From the NCBI GenBank assembly GCA_036365515.1, contig CM070873.1, forward strand, positions 26,146,585 to 26,210,584: a stretch of DNA of 64,000 nucleotides, in the 5' to 3' direction. Position 1 is the stretch's first letter. Every line of letters starts with the position of its first letter. The notes beneath the pieces are model-generated. The model was given only the letters and a program-made list of their open reading frames with translations. It did not search any database and was not told where the DNA came from. The DNA is from Torymus aiolomorphi. Its lineage: Eukaryota; Arthropoda; Insecta; Hymenoptera; Torymidae. This document shows, piece after piece, positions 1-11,830 of the stretch. The position numbers and the translations under genes were made by a program.

Positions 1-540
1 CGCCACGGTATCCTCTTAACCAACATATTTCCGCATCTCCCTCCACCCCCCGCGTCGTAATTAAAACCCATATTTTTCCGACCTCGCAATCCCCTACTTT
101 CCTCTCCAGATTATGTTAGTTACGCGTCGACCGCGTTTCTTTTTTCTCAACCCTCTACTCGTCATTAGACCGGACTTTATTTTTTTTTCTCTCTCCTTTT
201 TGCAAAGTCGCACACTGGCGCGTCGAGATTAGTCCAATTTGCAGTATGCGCCTCGAGGATTAGTGCCCCCCCCCCCCGTCTTCATGTGTACATCTAGACC
301 GGCAATGAGATGAGAGAGAAATATCGTTGAGCAACTCGCCCGGAACAATTACAACTATACATGAGAGCGCCTGGAATATTTTGACGAATGCGCGGGTGAG
401 GCAGTGAGTCGATTCGTTTGGTCGTGATTTTTTAATTCGTCGAGGGAACGGGAAATCTCTACTTTTAAATGCACGGAGATAAATTGGTCGCAAAGGATAA
501 ATTTGACTAAAAAAATTATTATTTGAAAGAATATTCAAGT
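1..540. other. GC-rich patch at window start
   Basis: This stretch is clearly richer in C, G and CpG than the following kilobase and holds a C12 run near 266-277. No splice-bounded coding exon is apparent, and the 92-residue minus-strand ORF here has low-complexity composition. It could be regulatory DNA or the edge of an exon outside the window; nothing in it decides this. Confidence 0.35.
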
Positions 541-1680
541 ATTATACTGAAATTATATAGTAAATATTATAATTTTTCGTAGAAAATATGTAAAATGTAT
601 TATTTTTTATTGTTTAAAATATTTACGCGATACTGAACTATATCTCTCGTCTATAGAGAAAATAGTAATTTTTCTTCGTATATAAGTTAGAAACAGTCAA
701 ATATTTAACATAATTGTCATTTTTTTAATGAAAATTTGTTGTCTTATTTTAGCGTATTTTTCAAAAATATAATAAAAATATGTATTGCACATATTTTGCG
801 GATTCCTGATTTGAATGATTTCATAAAATGCAAAAATGGGTTTTAGTGTTGGGTATTATTTTCTTAAAAAATAAGTATTTTTATATCCGTGCGAGGCAAT
901 AATTAACGAATTTCAAATATTCATGAAGTATGATATTATACCTTTTAAATCTACGTCATTCGTCGCTTTAAATATTGGAGCAGCGAGACTGTTTATTAAC
1001 TCTCGATTATTCGATATCGGCATTTCAGTGTCAATTATTGCGCACTGTTCAATTTCAAATACCAGTTGCTATTCACTTTAATACTAAAAATTAACTGACG
1101 AAATCCTACATTTCATATTCATAAGTAGCAATACTACACGTATTCGTCAACAAAAGTTTATATCTATAAAATTTTTGTATTCTGAATTTTTAATTTAAAA
1201 CTAGCAAAACCTCTCAAATTTATTTCTGAACTTTCATCAGCTAAATTAAATTTATATTGTATTTAGTTTCACGCGACCGAGTTTTTATTTTTTTTCTTAA
1301 GTTATCTTAAGTGTTTTTTAATGATAATGCTGTCCATAACATACAAACATAAACGACATCATTATTATTTATATATTATATCTGTAGAGTTATTATTATA
1401 TAAGTTTCATTCGAAACATATACTTATGCGTAAATATTTTACAAAAAAAAATCATTCTAAAATCGTATAAGTCTCGATATGATCATTTCACAAAACTCGT
1501 ATTGCATTATTAATCGATAAATTTTAATAAATTTTAATGTTATCGCTCTAATAATAGTATACACCAAATCGCACGCTCTGATATACCTATCTGCAATCGA
1601 TGGAAATTGAATATGTCCTTATTTATTCATCAGAGTTTCCTATAGGAAAAACTACAAATATCCGCTACAACTTTCGCAGT
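541..1680. other. AT-rich stretch, nothing recognised
   Basis: Very AT-rich sequence with short A and T runs. I see no coding exon, RNA gene or terminal inverted repeat. Confidence 0.5.
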
Positions 1681-2000
1681 TACGTGTACCCTTTGTGCCG
1701 TTCCTTCGTCCAATTCTCTCGACACACATGAATACGAGATCCGATGCACGACGCATCTCCTCTCACGAGCGTGTGATCCTATCCGAGTGCCGAGGAATAT
1801 TGAAAAGCTATTCCTGCGCCGCCCCACACCGAGCAACAATCAATTCCGACACGCGAAATGATTTCGTACGCCGCGACTTTTAAAAGTCAATTGTTCCACG
1901 CGAATGCTATGCAAATTTTATTTCGCCGCTAGCGATTGACTCACGGATAGTGTGGGAGAGAGAGAGAGGGGGGGGGGAGAGTGGAAATGGAATGGAAATC
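1681..2000. other. GC-rich patch with purine run
   Basis: A second CpG-rich island. It ends in a GA/G-rich purine tract near 1951-1980. Short ORFs on both strands overlap one another and look like shadows of base composition rather than genes. Confidence 0.35.
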
Positions 2001-3660
2001 AATGAGACTCGCAATGTTCTGCTTTACATATAAAAAAGCGGCTTTGTGTTTCTGCGAGTATCAAAGATACATTTTTTCAAAAGATCTATGGTATACTGTC
2101 TCTCTGGGCGAATTTCTTTTTGATGTCAAGGAACAGTTACTTTGAGTATGTTGAACGCAATGTAGCATCTCATTTTTAGGGGAAGACTGAGATGGAAAAA
2201 CGCAAAAAATAACGAAAAATCTCATTTTCTTTTACTAATTGATATAAAATTATATAAAAAAAATAGAGAAACAATGCGTTTTTTATGTGTTTTTTTTGTT
2301 TTGTTTGATCACAATTTAGAAGGTTTTTTGGATTAAAACTGTATTAAAAGTTTAAAGCTTGCTTTCTCAAAATTAATTGTTTCAATATTCCAAAAGAAAT
2401 ATGCGCATCAAATTTTTTTTTAATTGATCTAATAGAGCAGATACTATTTTTAAATACTATAAGCAATACTTGAGAGAGAGAGAGAAGGGAGTTTATATAT
2501 AGGTAATTATAAATGAACATCACCCTGCTGTCAATTTTATAATTGTTTAATGCATGAAATAGTTAAAATATTTAAGAGAATATACATTTCGTATTTGTTG
2601 GAGCGTGTAGAATATAATGATTTTATTAATATTTTAAAAATTTATGGGCAAAGTTGCACCAGTCCTTGATTACTGCATTTATTTCTGCTATAATTTGTAT
2701 CAATTAAACGCTATTTGTTACATCGAGTTTCGCAGTCTTCTCTATATGATTAAGTTTGGAATAAAGTTTACCACACTTTGTGCACATCATTATTTTTACA
2801 AAAACTTTAGCGGAAGTTTGTACACAATTTGTCCATACCTTTGTCGACGGCATTTGTTGTTTAAAGTTCTTTAGCTCAAGTTTGGAATAAGTTTTTCCAA
2901 TCTTCAGCTAACAATATTTTTATTTAAAAATTTTTTTTGCAAGTCTGGAAAATTTTCATGTACTAAATTTGTCGCAAATTAGGTTTACTTTTACATAATC
3001 AAACTTTGGCATAACATAATTTTTTTTACACGGGTCATTCTGATAACTATAGAGTACCTCTCTCTAGTTTTCCATGAAATTTTGATTCATAACATTCTGC
3101 TAGTAGTATTGCATGTATATATTCATTTTCCGCAAACATCAATTCACATTTAAATAAATATAACGTTTCCTGTAATATTATTTTCTCGATCCCTTCTGTG
3201 CCGTAGTGAGAAATATTATGATACTCGTAACGTAAAAATTCGTAACGTATTTATAGTCAATATCTTATATGCATCACAGTAAAACCTTTTAGATCCATGA
3301 CAGTAAATAAGTAATAGATGGTAACCTTTACTGATTTATTTTACAATATGGTAAAATAAATTACAATTTTTATTAAATTATTTCTCTTTTTACACCTCTG
3401 CATTATTTTTGATAATTTTTTAAAAGTGTATGATAGTTTTAAAGAATGCATGCAACTACTTTAAGTTTTCAGTAATCTTGCTGAAACTATAAATAAACTA
3501 TCAAGTGCCTTTAAAATTGTTATTAAAATTCTTATTTCATCCTATATAATTGAATTAACATCTTTTCATTCACAGACATGAGGAAAATCATATCATTAAT
3601 AATATACTTCTTTCAGTATTTATATAATAAGAAAACCAATTAATCAATAATCGTTCATAC
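2001..3660. other. AT-rich stretch, nothing recognised
   Basis: AT-rich sequence with a short GA run near 2471-2488. The 76-residue plus-strand ORF at 2644-2874 has no recognisable domain and no convincing splice context. No inverted-repeat element boundaries were found. Confidence 0.45.
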
Positions 3661-3662
3661 TT

Positions 3663-4848
3663 CCCTGGTAGAAAATAAACCAACTCGGATGGTTTATCTA
3701 CTAACTGTTGGCCAATAATTTAGGCCAACGAATAAGAAAAATATTGACCAACGGTTAACCAACGGTTGGTGGACTATCAATCAACAATAAAACATTGAGT
3801 AACTCATAAAACAATAATAGAAATTAATAAGAAATTTAGATATGTAAAAAGATTTTGATACATAAACAATAATAAAAATTATTGTAATGCATTAAAAAAA
3901 TATTTGAATGAAGTTGGGAGTAAATTTATTTGAAGGTTAAGTAGACAGCGTAGCACGTGGGCTATGCTCCGAAATTACTGTCCGCATCCCTCTTTCCGCA
4001 AGACAAGCACACATGCACATACACACATATTACATACACACGAGTGCGATCGCAGGTTCATGTGTTATGTATAGGTAAAAGTATTTAATTGCGCAGACTC
4101 ATACGAGTCACGTGACGGGATTGCCGGGATCCCGTGGTTTTGCTTCACTGTACTGCCGCCGTAAGCAAGAAGGTCTGTAACTTCAAAATTTCACTTTCAC
4201 CGCAATTTCGATATGACGCCTGAAAGTATGTCGTTTTCTGTTAAATGAACGATTTTTATGAGAGTAAATATTTTTGAAGTTACAGACCTTCCTGCTTACG
4301 GCGGCAGTGTAAAGGTCAGATGGTAACGGAGCACCGTGTAGAAAACGGAGCAATACGAGTACGAAGAATTTATGCAGGATACTTTCAAATTTTAAATGTA
4401 GAATACCTTTTATGAAGGATTCTTTCAAATTTTAAATATAGGATACTTTTAAATTTAAAAAAATGTAAGTATCCACCTGTACATGTCCTGACTTACGTCA
4501 AAAAGTCACGCACACTACACATTAACACGCCCTAACCTCAATTTGAACAAACAAAACTATACCCGTTACCGATTTAACCATATTTATCTGAAGAAAAATA
4601 CTATTAATATGTGGGTTTTGATTATTCTATGAATAATACAAATTTTGAGAGTTTTATTTAAATAATAAGTTGTGTAAATGATTTTTATTTAAGATTTTTA
4701 ATATTAAGCATTCATTGACCAAGCGCAAGGGTGATTCCGTGACGAAATAAGCGGTATTTATCGCTAACTGTTGGTTAAACGCTTGGCCAAATCCTTGCGA
4801 TTTGGCGAACGGATGGCGTACGGTTGGTTACAATAATTTCTACCAGAG
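3663..4848. mobile_element. Non-autonomous DNA transposon, CCCTGGTAG family, long copy A
   Basis: It starts CCCTGGTAGAAA and ends TTTCTACCAGAG, an inverted pair. TT lies directly outside both ends (3661-3662 and 4849-4850), consistent with a 2-bp target duplication. Next to the ends are repeated GGTTGG/CCAACC and TTGGCCAA words. A second copy at 10521-11548 is nearly identical over its whole length, which fixes both ends independently. No transposase ORF is present. Superfamily is uncertain; CCC ends with a 2-bp duplication would suit an EnSpm/CMC relative. Confidence 0.85.
4153..4307. mobile_element. Nested 155-bp hairpin MITE with TGTA duplication
   Basis: Arms of about 37 bp beginning CTGCCGCCGTAAGCA point inward, and the arms differ by only one or two bases. 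TGTA flanks both sides (4149-4152 and 4308-4311). The sister copy of the host transposon near 11010 reads straight through with a single TGTA, so the insertion and the 4-bp duplication are confirmed by an empty site. No coding capacity. Confidence 0.88.
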
Positions 4849-4859
4849 TTGTACGGTTG

Positions 4860-5480
4860 AAAATACTGAGATGATATTTTACGTTAAATTAAGAAATTGA
4901 ATTTAAAAATTAAATCGAACGTTTTATTTTTGAAATAAATAATAATATGTAGATACTTTTTAATCATAGTGAATATCGTAGTGATAATCTGAGAAAGCTC
5001 ATCGTGAAAGTAAATGAAAAAGAGCTTTTTCCGATCCACATATAAAGAGATCTACAGCCGTATAATCTCTTTTGAGTTGAGTTTGTCACGTATAGAAAAT
5101 GCAGGTTCTTATCTCATCGCGGCTGAGTATCAATTTGTTATAACATTGACATTTGCAAGAAACTGAAATTTTCTATTGGGGCAAAAATTATTTATAAAAT
5201 ATATATAAAAGGAATGAGATCTATTCCTACTAACTTGACATTATATACATTATTTATGTAAAAGCTTTTATTATTATTTACTCGTGGTCAAGTAATCTGC
5301 ATAATTAAGGTAGGGTTCGCTTCATACACATAAGAATTATACGCAATTTAATTTAACACAGACTTTATATGAATTTTGTTTTACACAATGTGTTTTTTTA
5401 TTGAACACATTGAGTTAAACACCGTTTTTAAAAAAATGAAATATTATTGTACACATTTACTTTCTACACATAAAAAGAAT
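4860..5480. other. AT-rich stretch with repeated TTTACACA-like words
   Basis: No gene seen. From about 5300 the words TTTAACACA, TTTTACACA, TGTACACA and CTACACA recur at irregular spacing. They reappear on the far side of the nested insertions (6120-6260). This may be the subterminal region of an older, unbounded transposable element. Confidence 0.3.
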
Positions 5481-5489
5481 AAGTATTAA

Positions 5490-5867
5490 GAGGGTGTGGT
5501 ACTTATGTACTCTGTTTTACCGGCAGAACACGGTAAATTCTATATTATTAAAATAAATATATCGAATTACGTCTTATAAAGAGATAGTTGCCCTGCGCAA
5601 TGTAATAATCTACCAGCCTACGCAGTTTTGAGCTCAAATATCAACGGCATCCTAAACAATTTTGCGAACAAAAATAACCGAAATTTCGTTCGCAAAATTT
5701 TTTAGGGTGCCGTTGATATTTGGGCTCAAAACTGCGCAAGCTGGTAGATTATTACATTGCACAGGGCAACTATCTCTTTATACGACGTAATTCGATATAT
5801 TTATTTTAATAATATAGAATTTACCGAGCTCTGCCGGTAAAACAGAGTGCATGAGTACCACACCCCC
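5490..5867. mobile_element. Palindromic TTAA-type MITE
   Basis: A long foldback of about 378 bp with arms beginning GAGGGTGTGGTACT and ending in AGTACCACACCCCC. TTAA flanks both ends (5486-5489 and 5868-5871), as for piggyBac- or Kolobok-type transposition. A 74-bp relative sits at 47956-48029. It inserted exactly at the left border of the hAT-like element that follows, splitting that element's target duplication from it. The palindrome centre lies near 5675. No ORF of note. Confidence 0.88.
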
Positions 5868-5870
5868 TTA

Positions 5871-6095
5871 ATGGGTCTGAAGTTTGCATCGTTGGAATGC
5901 AACGAAATAATTTTTTACGATTGATTATAATTATTAAACAATGGAAATTTTATCTAAACCTTTGTTTTAAAGTTATTTTACACTATAAAACACTAAATTT
6001 ACATGCAAAATTAATATTATTTAATATAAACGTGAAGTAAAATGAATTATTTTTTTTATTTCGTTAGACTCCAACGTTGCAAACTTCAGACCCAT
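5871..6095. mobile_element. hAT-like MITE (ATGGGTCTGAAG family), copy 1
   Basis: The termini ATGGGTCTGAAGTTTGCA and its inverted counterpart bound an AT-rich centre. The 8-bp duplication AAGTATTA is at 6096-6103 on the right. On the left it lies at 5481-5488, displaced by the later TTAA insertion. A second copy at 33727-34552 also has an 8-bp duplication. Eight base pairs is typical of hAT transposition. Non-autonomous. Confidence 0.85.
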
Positions 6096-6103
6096 AAGTA
6101 TTA

Positions 6104-7310
6104 AAGAGAACTAAATAACGCACAGAATAACATTGGACACTAAAATTTGTTCTACAACAATTAAAAATAGTAAATATTCAACACATACTATTTTACACAG
6201 ACAAATGATCTTTGGTTTTTTTATAATTTTACACGGAAATATTTTACACTAACGAAATAATATTAATAGGTAAAATGGCTCTTGATGTATATAAAATGTG
6301 CATCAAGAGAGCGAACAATGTAAACTCATATATTCCGAAATAAATATCTAATAAAAGGCTTTCGTTTAATTTTGTAAAGTTTAAGAGACTATGTTGATCA
6401 TTTAATTAAGTATTTTGGAAATCCAGTCTCACATTTTTAAATATAAAGATCTTTTTTATAAAAAAATATTTTCCACGTGAGAAATAACTGTAATTGAATC
6501 ATTGTCTTACGTAGAAAAGTAATGAGCAGAAAAAATAGGACTATCTGTAAATTGACGGGTTATCAAGAACTTTAAATATGAAACTTATGACCCAAAAAAG
6601 ATAACTTGGCTTTGAGTAATAGCATTTGGATGATACTAAAAGTTATTGATATTAAAGAGTTACTCTATGAACACCGTAGATTCATGAATTCTTTAAGAAA
6701 ATGGAACATCTTGTATTAACAAATCGGTAGAAATATTGTGATATAACTATATTGGAAAACAAAAGAGAGATACGTCGCCAAGAGAGCAGTTAATTATTGA
6801 TTTTTAAAAGAGACAGAAAACAAAAATCACAAGCAATTAGATTGATTTTCTGACTAACATGACAGAGAAGATTGAAATCTCCGATTTTTATTTATTAAAC
6901 CAATTTTAATGCAACTAAATCTGTGTAACTGATTATATGGTTTCTATAGTTTATTTACAGAATCTAAATATTTATTGAGTTATTAAACTGAAAAAAAATT
7001 TAAATCCGATATGCAGTTAGTTCGTATTTTGCCGATTTAGTAAGATAGCTTGATTCGTAAAAATACGTCACATGATAAAATTTAACTTTTTAAAATAATA
7101 AATACATATACTACTGTAAAATAAATCTTAAATTTCTTTTTTTATTAATAACAGTTTTCACGGTATCATATATGGATTCTTTCAACCATCTTCCCACATC
7201 CCTAAGATCTTTACATCCTTTAATAACCATCTAAACCTGTTCAACCATTCCTCTATACCATCATCATTTTATTTTGCAAACTTTCAATCCACCGAGCACT
7301 CAACCGCCCC
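6104..7310. other. AT-rich stretch, nothing recognised
   Basis: Apart from the continuing ACACA-type words up to about 6260, I see no exon, RNA gene or element border here. Confidence 0.45.
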
Positions 7311-7317
7311 AAATACT

Positions 7318-8220
7318 TTGCCAACCTCTTTCGCGCCACTCTGGCGAAATTCTTGGCCGTCGTCGATCCGGCAGCTTCTCTCTCTTTTTCGGCGTTTACG
7401 GGTCGTCGAGGTACACCCGCGCGCGTCAGACAATGGCCGGTTAACGCGCGGGAGCAACGTCGAAACTACAGCAGAACGGTATACCTGGTACCCACGCTGA
7501 GCGGCGCGATAATTGCTTCTCCAATACTCTCTCTCACTCCCTCCATGATACTTGTTCGCAGACGAGTTGCCGCGGCAGCGCTACTGAGGTATCACAGCCA
7601 ATTTCCGTGCGCCGGCGCATTAAAACTATGGTATAGCGGCGCCGAAAACAAAGTGGTCGGACGTTTTGCGTTGACGACGGTTAATCGTGCGACGGCGATG
7701 ACGCTGATGGCCAGATTAGAAGAATATTTTTGGGAACAGGCTAAAAGATTAATGAAGAATTCGAATCGCAATGAGTTTTTTATTGTGTGCAAAAAATAAA
7801 TGGCGATGTGATTATTGTAAGAAACTGAAACGAACATGAAACGGGGAAAATTTCAATTGTAACCTCCAGCTCGGGCGTGTTAACCGACCGCGTCCCGTCA
7901 CGTCCGGCAGCTTTTGAGAATACGGGGATATATATACTCTCCCAGACATCCTGGCCGCTGCTGCTCGTCGGACGGCGTTAAAGACGCGCAAACCAATTTG
8001 CAGCTGCTGCCAGGATGAGAAGCGAAGCGCGCGTGAAAAGCGTTTAATCGGAAAAGTACTTGAAGAGTCTTCGACCGTTTTCTCAGCGCGTGCGAGCGCG
8101 GAAAAAGTTTTGCGAAAGTTTTGTTTTCGAATTTCATCTTGTTGGGGGAGGGCCCCGAAGAAGTTACCAATAACGAGAGAACTGCGCACTTTTTTATCAC
8201 GTCGTGGGCTATAGTTCACC
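7318..8220. other. Long GC-rich patch with overlapping ORFs
   Basis: About 900 bp of CpG-rich DNA. It contains ORFs on both strands, the longest being 148 codons on the plus strand (7353-7799). Overlapping open frames on opposite strands are expected from the low stop frequency of GC-rich DNA. No domain, signal peptide or splice pattern supports coding. It could be regulatory DNA or an untranslated exon. Confidence 0.35.
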
Positions 8221-8500
8221 GATTGTTGTCCGGAAGTAACTTTTTTAAATTCCAGATAAATATTCTATACTCCGAGTATAGAAACAATGTGATTTTTAAC
8301 TCTCAAAATGTTTATTATCTTTGAACAAATAATCGCTTTTGATTTGTTTCATTAAAAGCATTAGAAGAACGCCACCAATTCGCAATCAATCTTTAAAGAG
8401 ATTATTCTTTAAAAAGTAAATTGCAATTGATTAATTTCATTCGACATTTTGGGAGAAACTCCTCTTTAAGGAGAATACTATTTTTACCTAATAAAACCAT
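8221..8500. other. AT-rich spacer
   Basis: No feature recognised between the two GC-rich patches. Confidence 0.4.
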
Positions 8501-8788
8501 TATCTCTGTCTTCTCGAGTTACCTTCACCGAACACACGTACAACCGGGTCCTCGCCATCCCTATCCCTTTTTCTCCCAAGACGCGTCATCGAGTTAACCG
8601 GACGCAGCAGCAGCGCCGGAACTGGACGCGCTTTAGTCCCACACCTAAAGCGTTCGTGCTAATCCGATCAAGTTTGGCGAAGCGCGCGCGCGCGCGGCTT
8701 AGTCGGTGCTTGTAGGGTCCAGCCGCAGACATCTTCGCACAAGAGAGAGAGAGAGAGAGAGAGGGAGAAGGTTGCCGCTGAATAAGTG
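8501..8788 (+). promoter_or_regulatory. Possible CpG-rich promoter/5' UTR with GA repeat
   Basis: CpG-rich DNA with an alternating GC run near 8688-8699 and an (AG)n tract at about 8742-8764 lies directly upstream of a candidate first exon. GAGA-type tracts are common near insect promoters. No TATA box is apparent. The assignment rests on context only. Confidence 0.3.
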
Positions 8789-8920
8789 ATGGCAGGCCAT
8801 CGCTCGACGTCTGTGCAGGATTTCGGTCTCGCCAACCGACGAGAGACTGGTTTAAATTGCTCCGCGTTACTGAGCAGTCTGTTCGGAAAAATTAGTTGCT
8901 TGGTTGTGAAGATGTACATG
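8789..8920 (+). CDS. Candidate first coding exon, product unknown
   Basis: An ATG at 8789, two codons after an in-frame TAA, opens a 44-codon frame. It runs directly into GTAAGTAG, a strong splice donor, at 8921. The peptide begins MAGHRSTSVQDF and ends KMYM. I recognise no domain or signal peptide. A CpG-rich region with a GA tract lies just upstream, as expected for a 5' exon. No matching acceptor or continuation could be identified downstream, so the gene may continue through a long intron. It could equally be a chance frame in GC-rich DNA. Confidence 0.35.
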
Positions 8921-8934
8921 GTAAGTAGTGATTT

Positions 8935-10390
8935 TGTAGAATGTAGAGTGCGACTGATTTGCAGAGAGTATTTCGAAATGGAGATTACATTGTTTCAGTC
9001 GAGCGATGACGAATAAAATGTATTATTAGAATTTGTAGCTTTTGTAAAGGATTTATTTATACGTTTACATATTGATAAGATGACGTATGAGTTTTAAAAT
9101 AATGGTACAGGAAAGGTCAAAGAAAGATAACGAATAAAAAGGCCAATTTGGTGATTGAAATAATTACTTTCAATACAGATAAAAATATTGTAAAATTTAT
9201 CTTGTACAATATACAGAAGATAAAACATAATAAGATTTAGATTCAGTGGATTAGAAATGCATTGATTTTTAGGATTAAAAAAACAACGGAAGGAGCGACT
9301 TAGCACGAGTTAGTTATTGTTACTTTTGGAGTGTGTGACAAAAAGACATCACGGGAAACTTGTATTTTCGTGTAAAATTTTATGTAAAATAAACGTTAAA
9401 TTAGCGAATCGTTTGCTGCTCAGATTTTTGAATTGTCTCATAATTCCGGTTGTGTCGGAACATTTTGGTCTCGATAAACCCAGGAAGAAAACCGATATTT
9501 TACGACGACGGAGAGATATTTTCGGTCGTACGCATGTTTTGTGAGGGTAATCGGCGAAGCAGCTGTTTCGCTATAGGCAGCTTTCAAGTGGAAAGTGCGC
9601 AGCAAAATATGGGTCGTGGTACAGTCGAGCGGGAACAACTGTCTAATAAAGATGATGTATCAAATATAGACCAAAAACTGGTTGTGATTTGCATAAGGAA
9701 AAAAGGATCATAAATTAAATAGGATGATTGTTTTATAAAGTGGATAAAGCAATACTTTTCATAAAAATTCGGTTATAGGCAAGTTTTACAAAATTTTCCT
9801 GAAATATTTACATGCAATTGTGATGAAAAGATTACGATAGTTATGTTTTAGAATATTTATCAATACCTAATGAATACTGAAGCTCATTTACAACCGCTTT
9901 GAAGCACCATGGTGAATGGAAATCCAACGCGGTCGCAAAATGTTACATCGAATCTTCAATTTCCCGAATCATTAAAGACATGATATTTATCCTTTTTTAG
10001 GCACGACCGCTGCTCAGGAGAGCCTTATAGTTTCTTCAGGGCGAAAATTGTAACACTTCAAATTCTAAAAATTTACAACATAAAAACTATTTTCCACCCA
10101 AAATGAGTCCATTTTAAGCGTTTTCCGAGATGTATGTATATCTGTACGTATGTATGTAAACAAGTTTCCAGATTATCTCAACGAATTTTTAGAATAGTAA
10201 TGATACTTTTACTATAACTGAAACCTTCAAATCAGTAGTACAGCAATTTAAATTGAATTAACGACAAACGGGATTAAAAAGCTAATCATATCAGCAGATT
10301 TAATAAATAGAAATACACGGTTGTAGTTACAGAAAATTATATTAATATTGAATGAAGAGGAGTGCGCGTTTTCAAGCAGAGGAATCTTAA
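8935..10390. other. Non-coding stretch, nothing recognised
   Basis: Moderately AT-rich. Short ORFs around 9317-9713 on both strands overlap each other and have no recognisable motifs. If 8789-8920 is a real exon, this would be intron. Confidence 0.4.
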
Positions 10391-11830
10391 GGTTGTTTGG
10401 CCGTAAGGTCCCTGTCAAAAGTTAGTTTTTCACGTTAAAACTGCGATAAATAATTATGTAAAGCAATTCATCAATTTTTAGTTCTCGCGATAATGAATTA
10501 ATGTAATTGGAATATTATAACCCTGGTAGAAAATAAACCAACTCGGATGGCTTATCTACTAACTGTTGGCCAATAATTTAGGCCAACGAATAAGAAAAAT
10601 ATTGACCAATGGTTAACCAACGGTTGGTGGACTATCAATCAATAATAAAACATTGAGTAACTCATAAAACAATAATAGAAATTAATAAGAAATATAGATA
10701 TGTAAAAAGATTTTGATACATAAACAATAATAAAAATTATTATAATGCATTAAAAAAATATTTGAATGAAGTTGGGAGTAAATTTATTTGAAGGTTAAGT
10801 AGACAGCGTAGCACGTGGGCTATGATCCGAAATTACTGTCCGCATCCCGCTTTCCACAAGACAAGCACACATGCACATAAATACACACATATTACATACA
10901 CGCGATTGCGATCGCAGGTTCATGTGTTATGTATAGGTAAAAGTATTTAACTGCGCAGACTCATACGAGTCACATGACGGGATCGCCAGGATCGCGTGGT
11001 TTTGCTTCACTGTAAAGGTCAGATGGTATCGGAGCACCGAGTAGAAAACGGAGCAATACGAGTACGAAGAATTTATATAGGATACTTTCAAATTTTAAAT
11101 GTAGAATACCTTTTATGTAGGATTCTTTCAAATTTTAAATATAGGATACTTTAAAATTTTAAAAAATTTAAGTATCCACCTGTACATGTCCTGACTTACT
11201 TCAAAAGGTCACGCACACTACACATTAACACGCCCTAACCTCAATTTGAACAAACAAAACTATACCCGTTACCGATTTAACCATATTTATCTGAAGAAAA
11301 ATACTATTAATATGTGGGTTTTGATTATTCTATGAATAATACAAATTTTGAGAGTTTTATTTAAATAATAAGTTGTGTAAATGATTTTTATTTAAGATTT
11401 TTAATATTAAGCATTCATTGATCAAGCGCAAGGGTGATTCCGTGACGAAATAAGCGGTATTTATCGCTAACTGTTGGTTAAACGGTTAGCCAAATCCTTA
11501 CGATTTGGCGAACGGATGGCGTACGGTTGGTTACAATTTCTACCAGGGAAGCTTTAAAAATAAAAAATCAAAGCAAAATTGTAAACTCGGCACTATTTTT
11601 TTTAAAATCATCGTTACGTTGAAATTAGTGCATTTTGACGATTTAAAAAGAATAGTGCCGAGTTTACAATTTTGCTTTGATTTTTTATTTTTAAAGCTTA
11701 TAAATATTCCAATTGCATTAATACATTGATCGCGAGAACTAAAAATTTATCAATTGCTTTACATAATTATTTATCGTAGTTTTAACGTGAAAAACTAACT
11801 TTTGAATGAGACGTTACTGCCAATACAACC
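10391..11830. mobile_element. Foldback element split by a later transposon
   Basis: Terminal GGTTGT...ACAACC arms extend into a nearly perfect hairpin. The sequence 10420-10520 plus 11551-11610 is the inverted counterpart of about 11645-11810. The left arm is interrupted by the CCCTGGTAG-family transposon at 10521-11548; the right arm gives the uninterrupted sequence. Without the insertion the element is about 410 bp. TTAA precedes the left end (10388-10391) but the right flank is only TAA-like, so its duplication is unclear. Confidence 0.8.
10521..11548. mobile_element. Non-autonomous DNA transposon, CCCTGGTAG family, long copy B
   Basis: Perfect CCCTGGTAGAAA / TTTCTACCAGGG ends flanked by AA on both sides (10519-10520, 11549-11550). 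The opposite arm of the host hairpin preserves the empty site with a single AA, confirming a 2-bp duplication. The body matches copy A at 3663-4848 almost base for base but lacks the nested hairpin found there. Non-autonomous. Confidence 0.9.

Noticed and set aside
5597..5780. A structured RNA gene from the strong hairpin
   Set aside because: The fold is explained by the palindromic TTAA transposon (5490-5867), which has target duplications and a short relative at 47956.
7353..7799. 148-codon ORF as a gene
   Set aside because: It lies in a GC-rich patch where ORFs open on both strands. No domain, signal peptide, splice sites or promoter pattern supports it.
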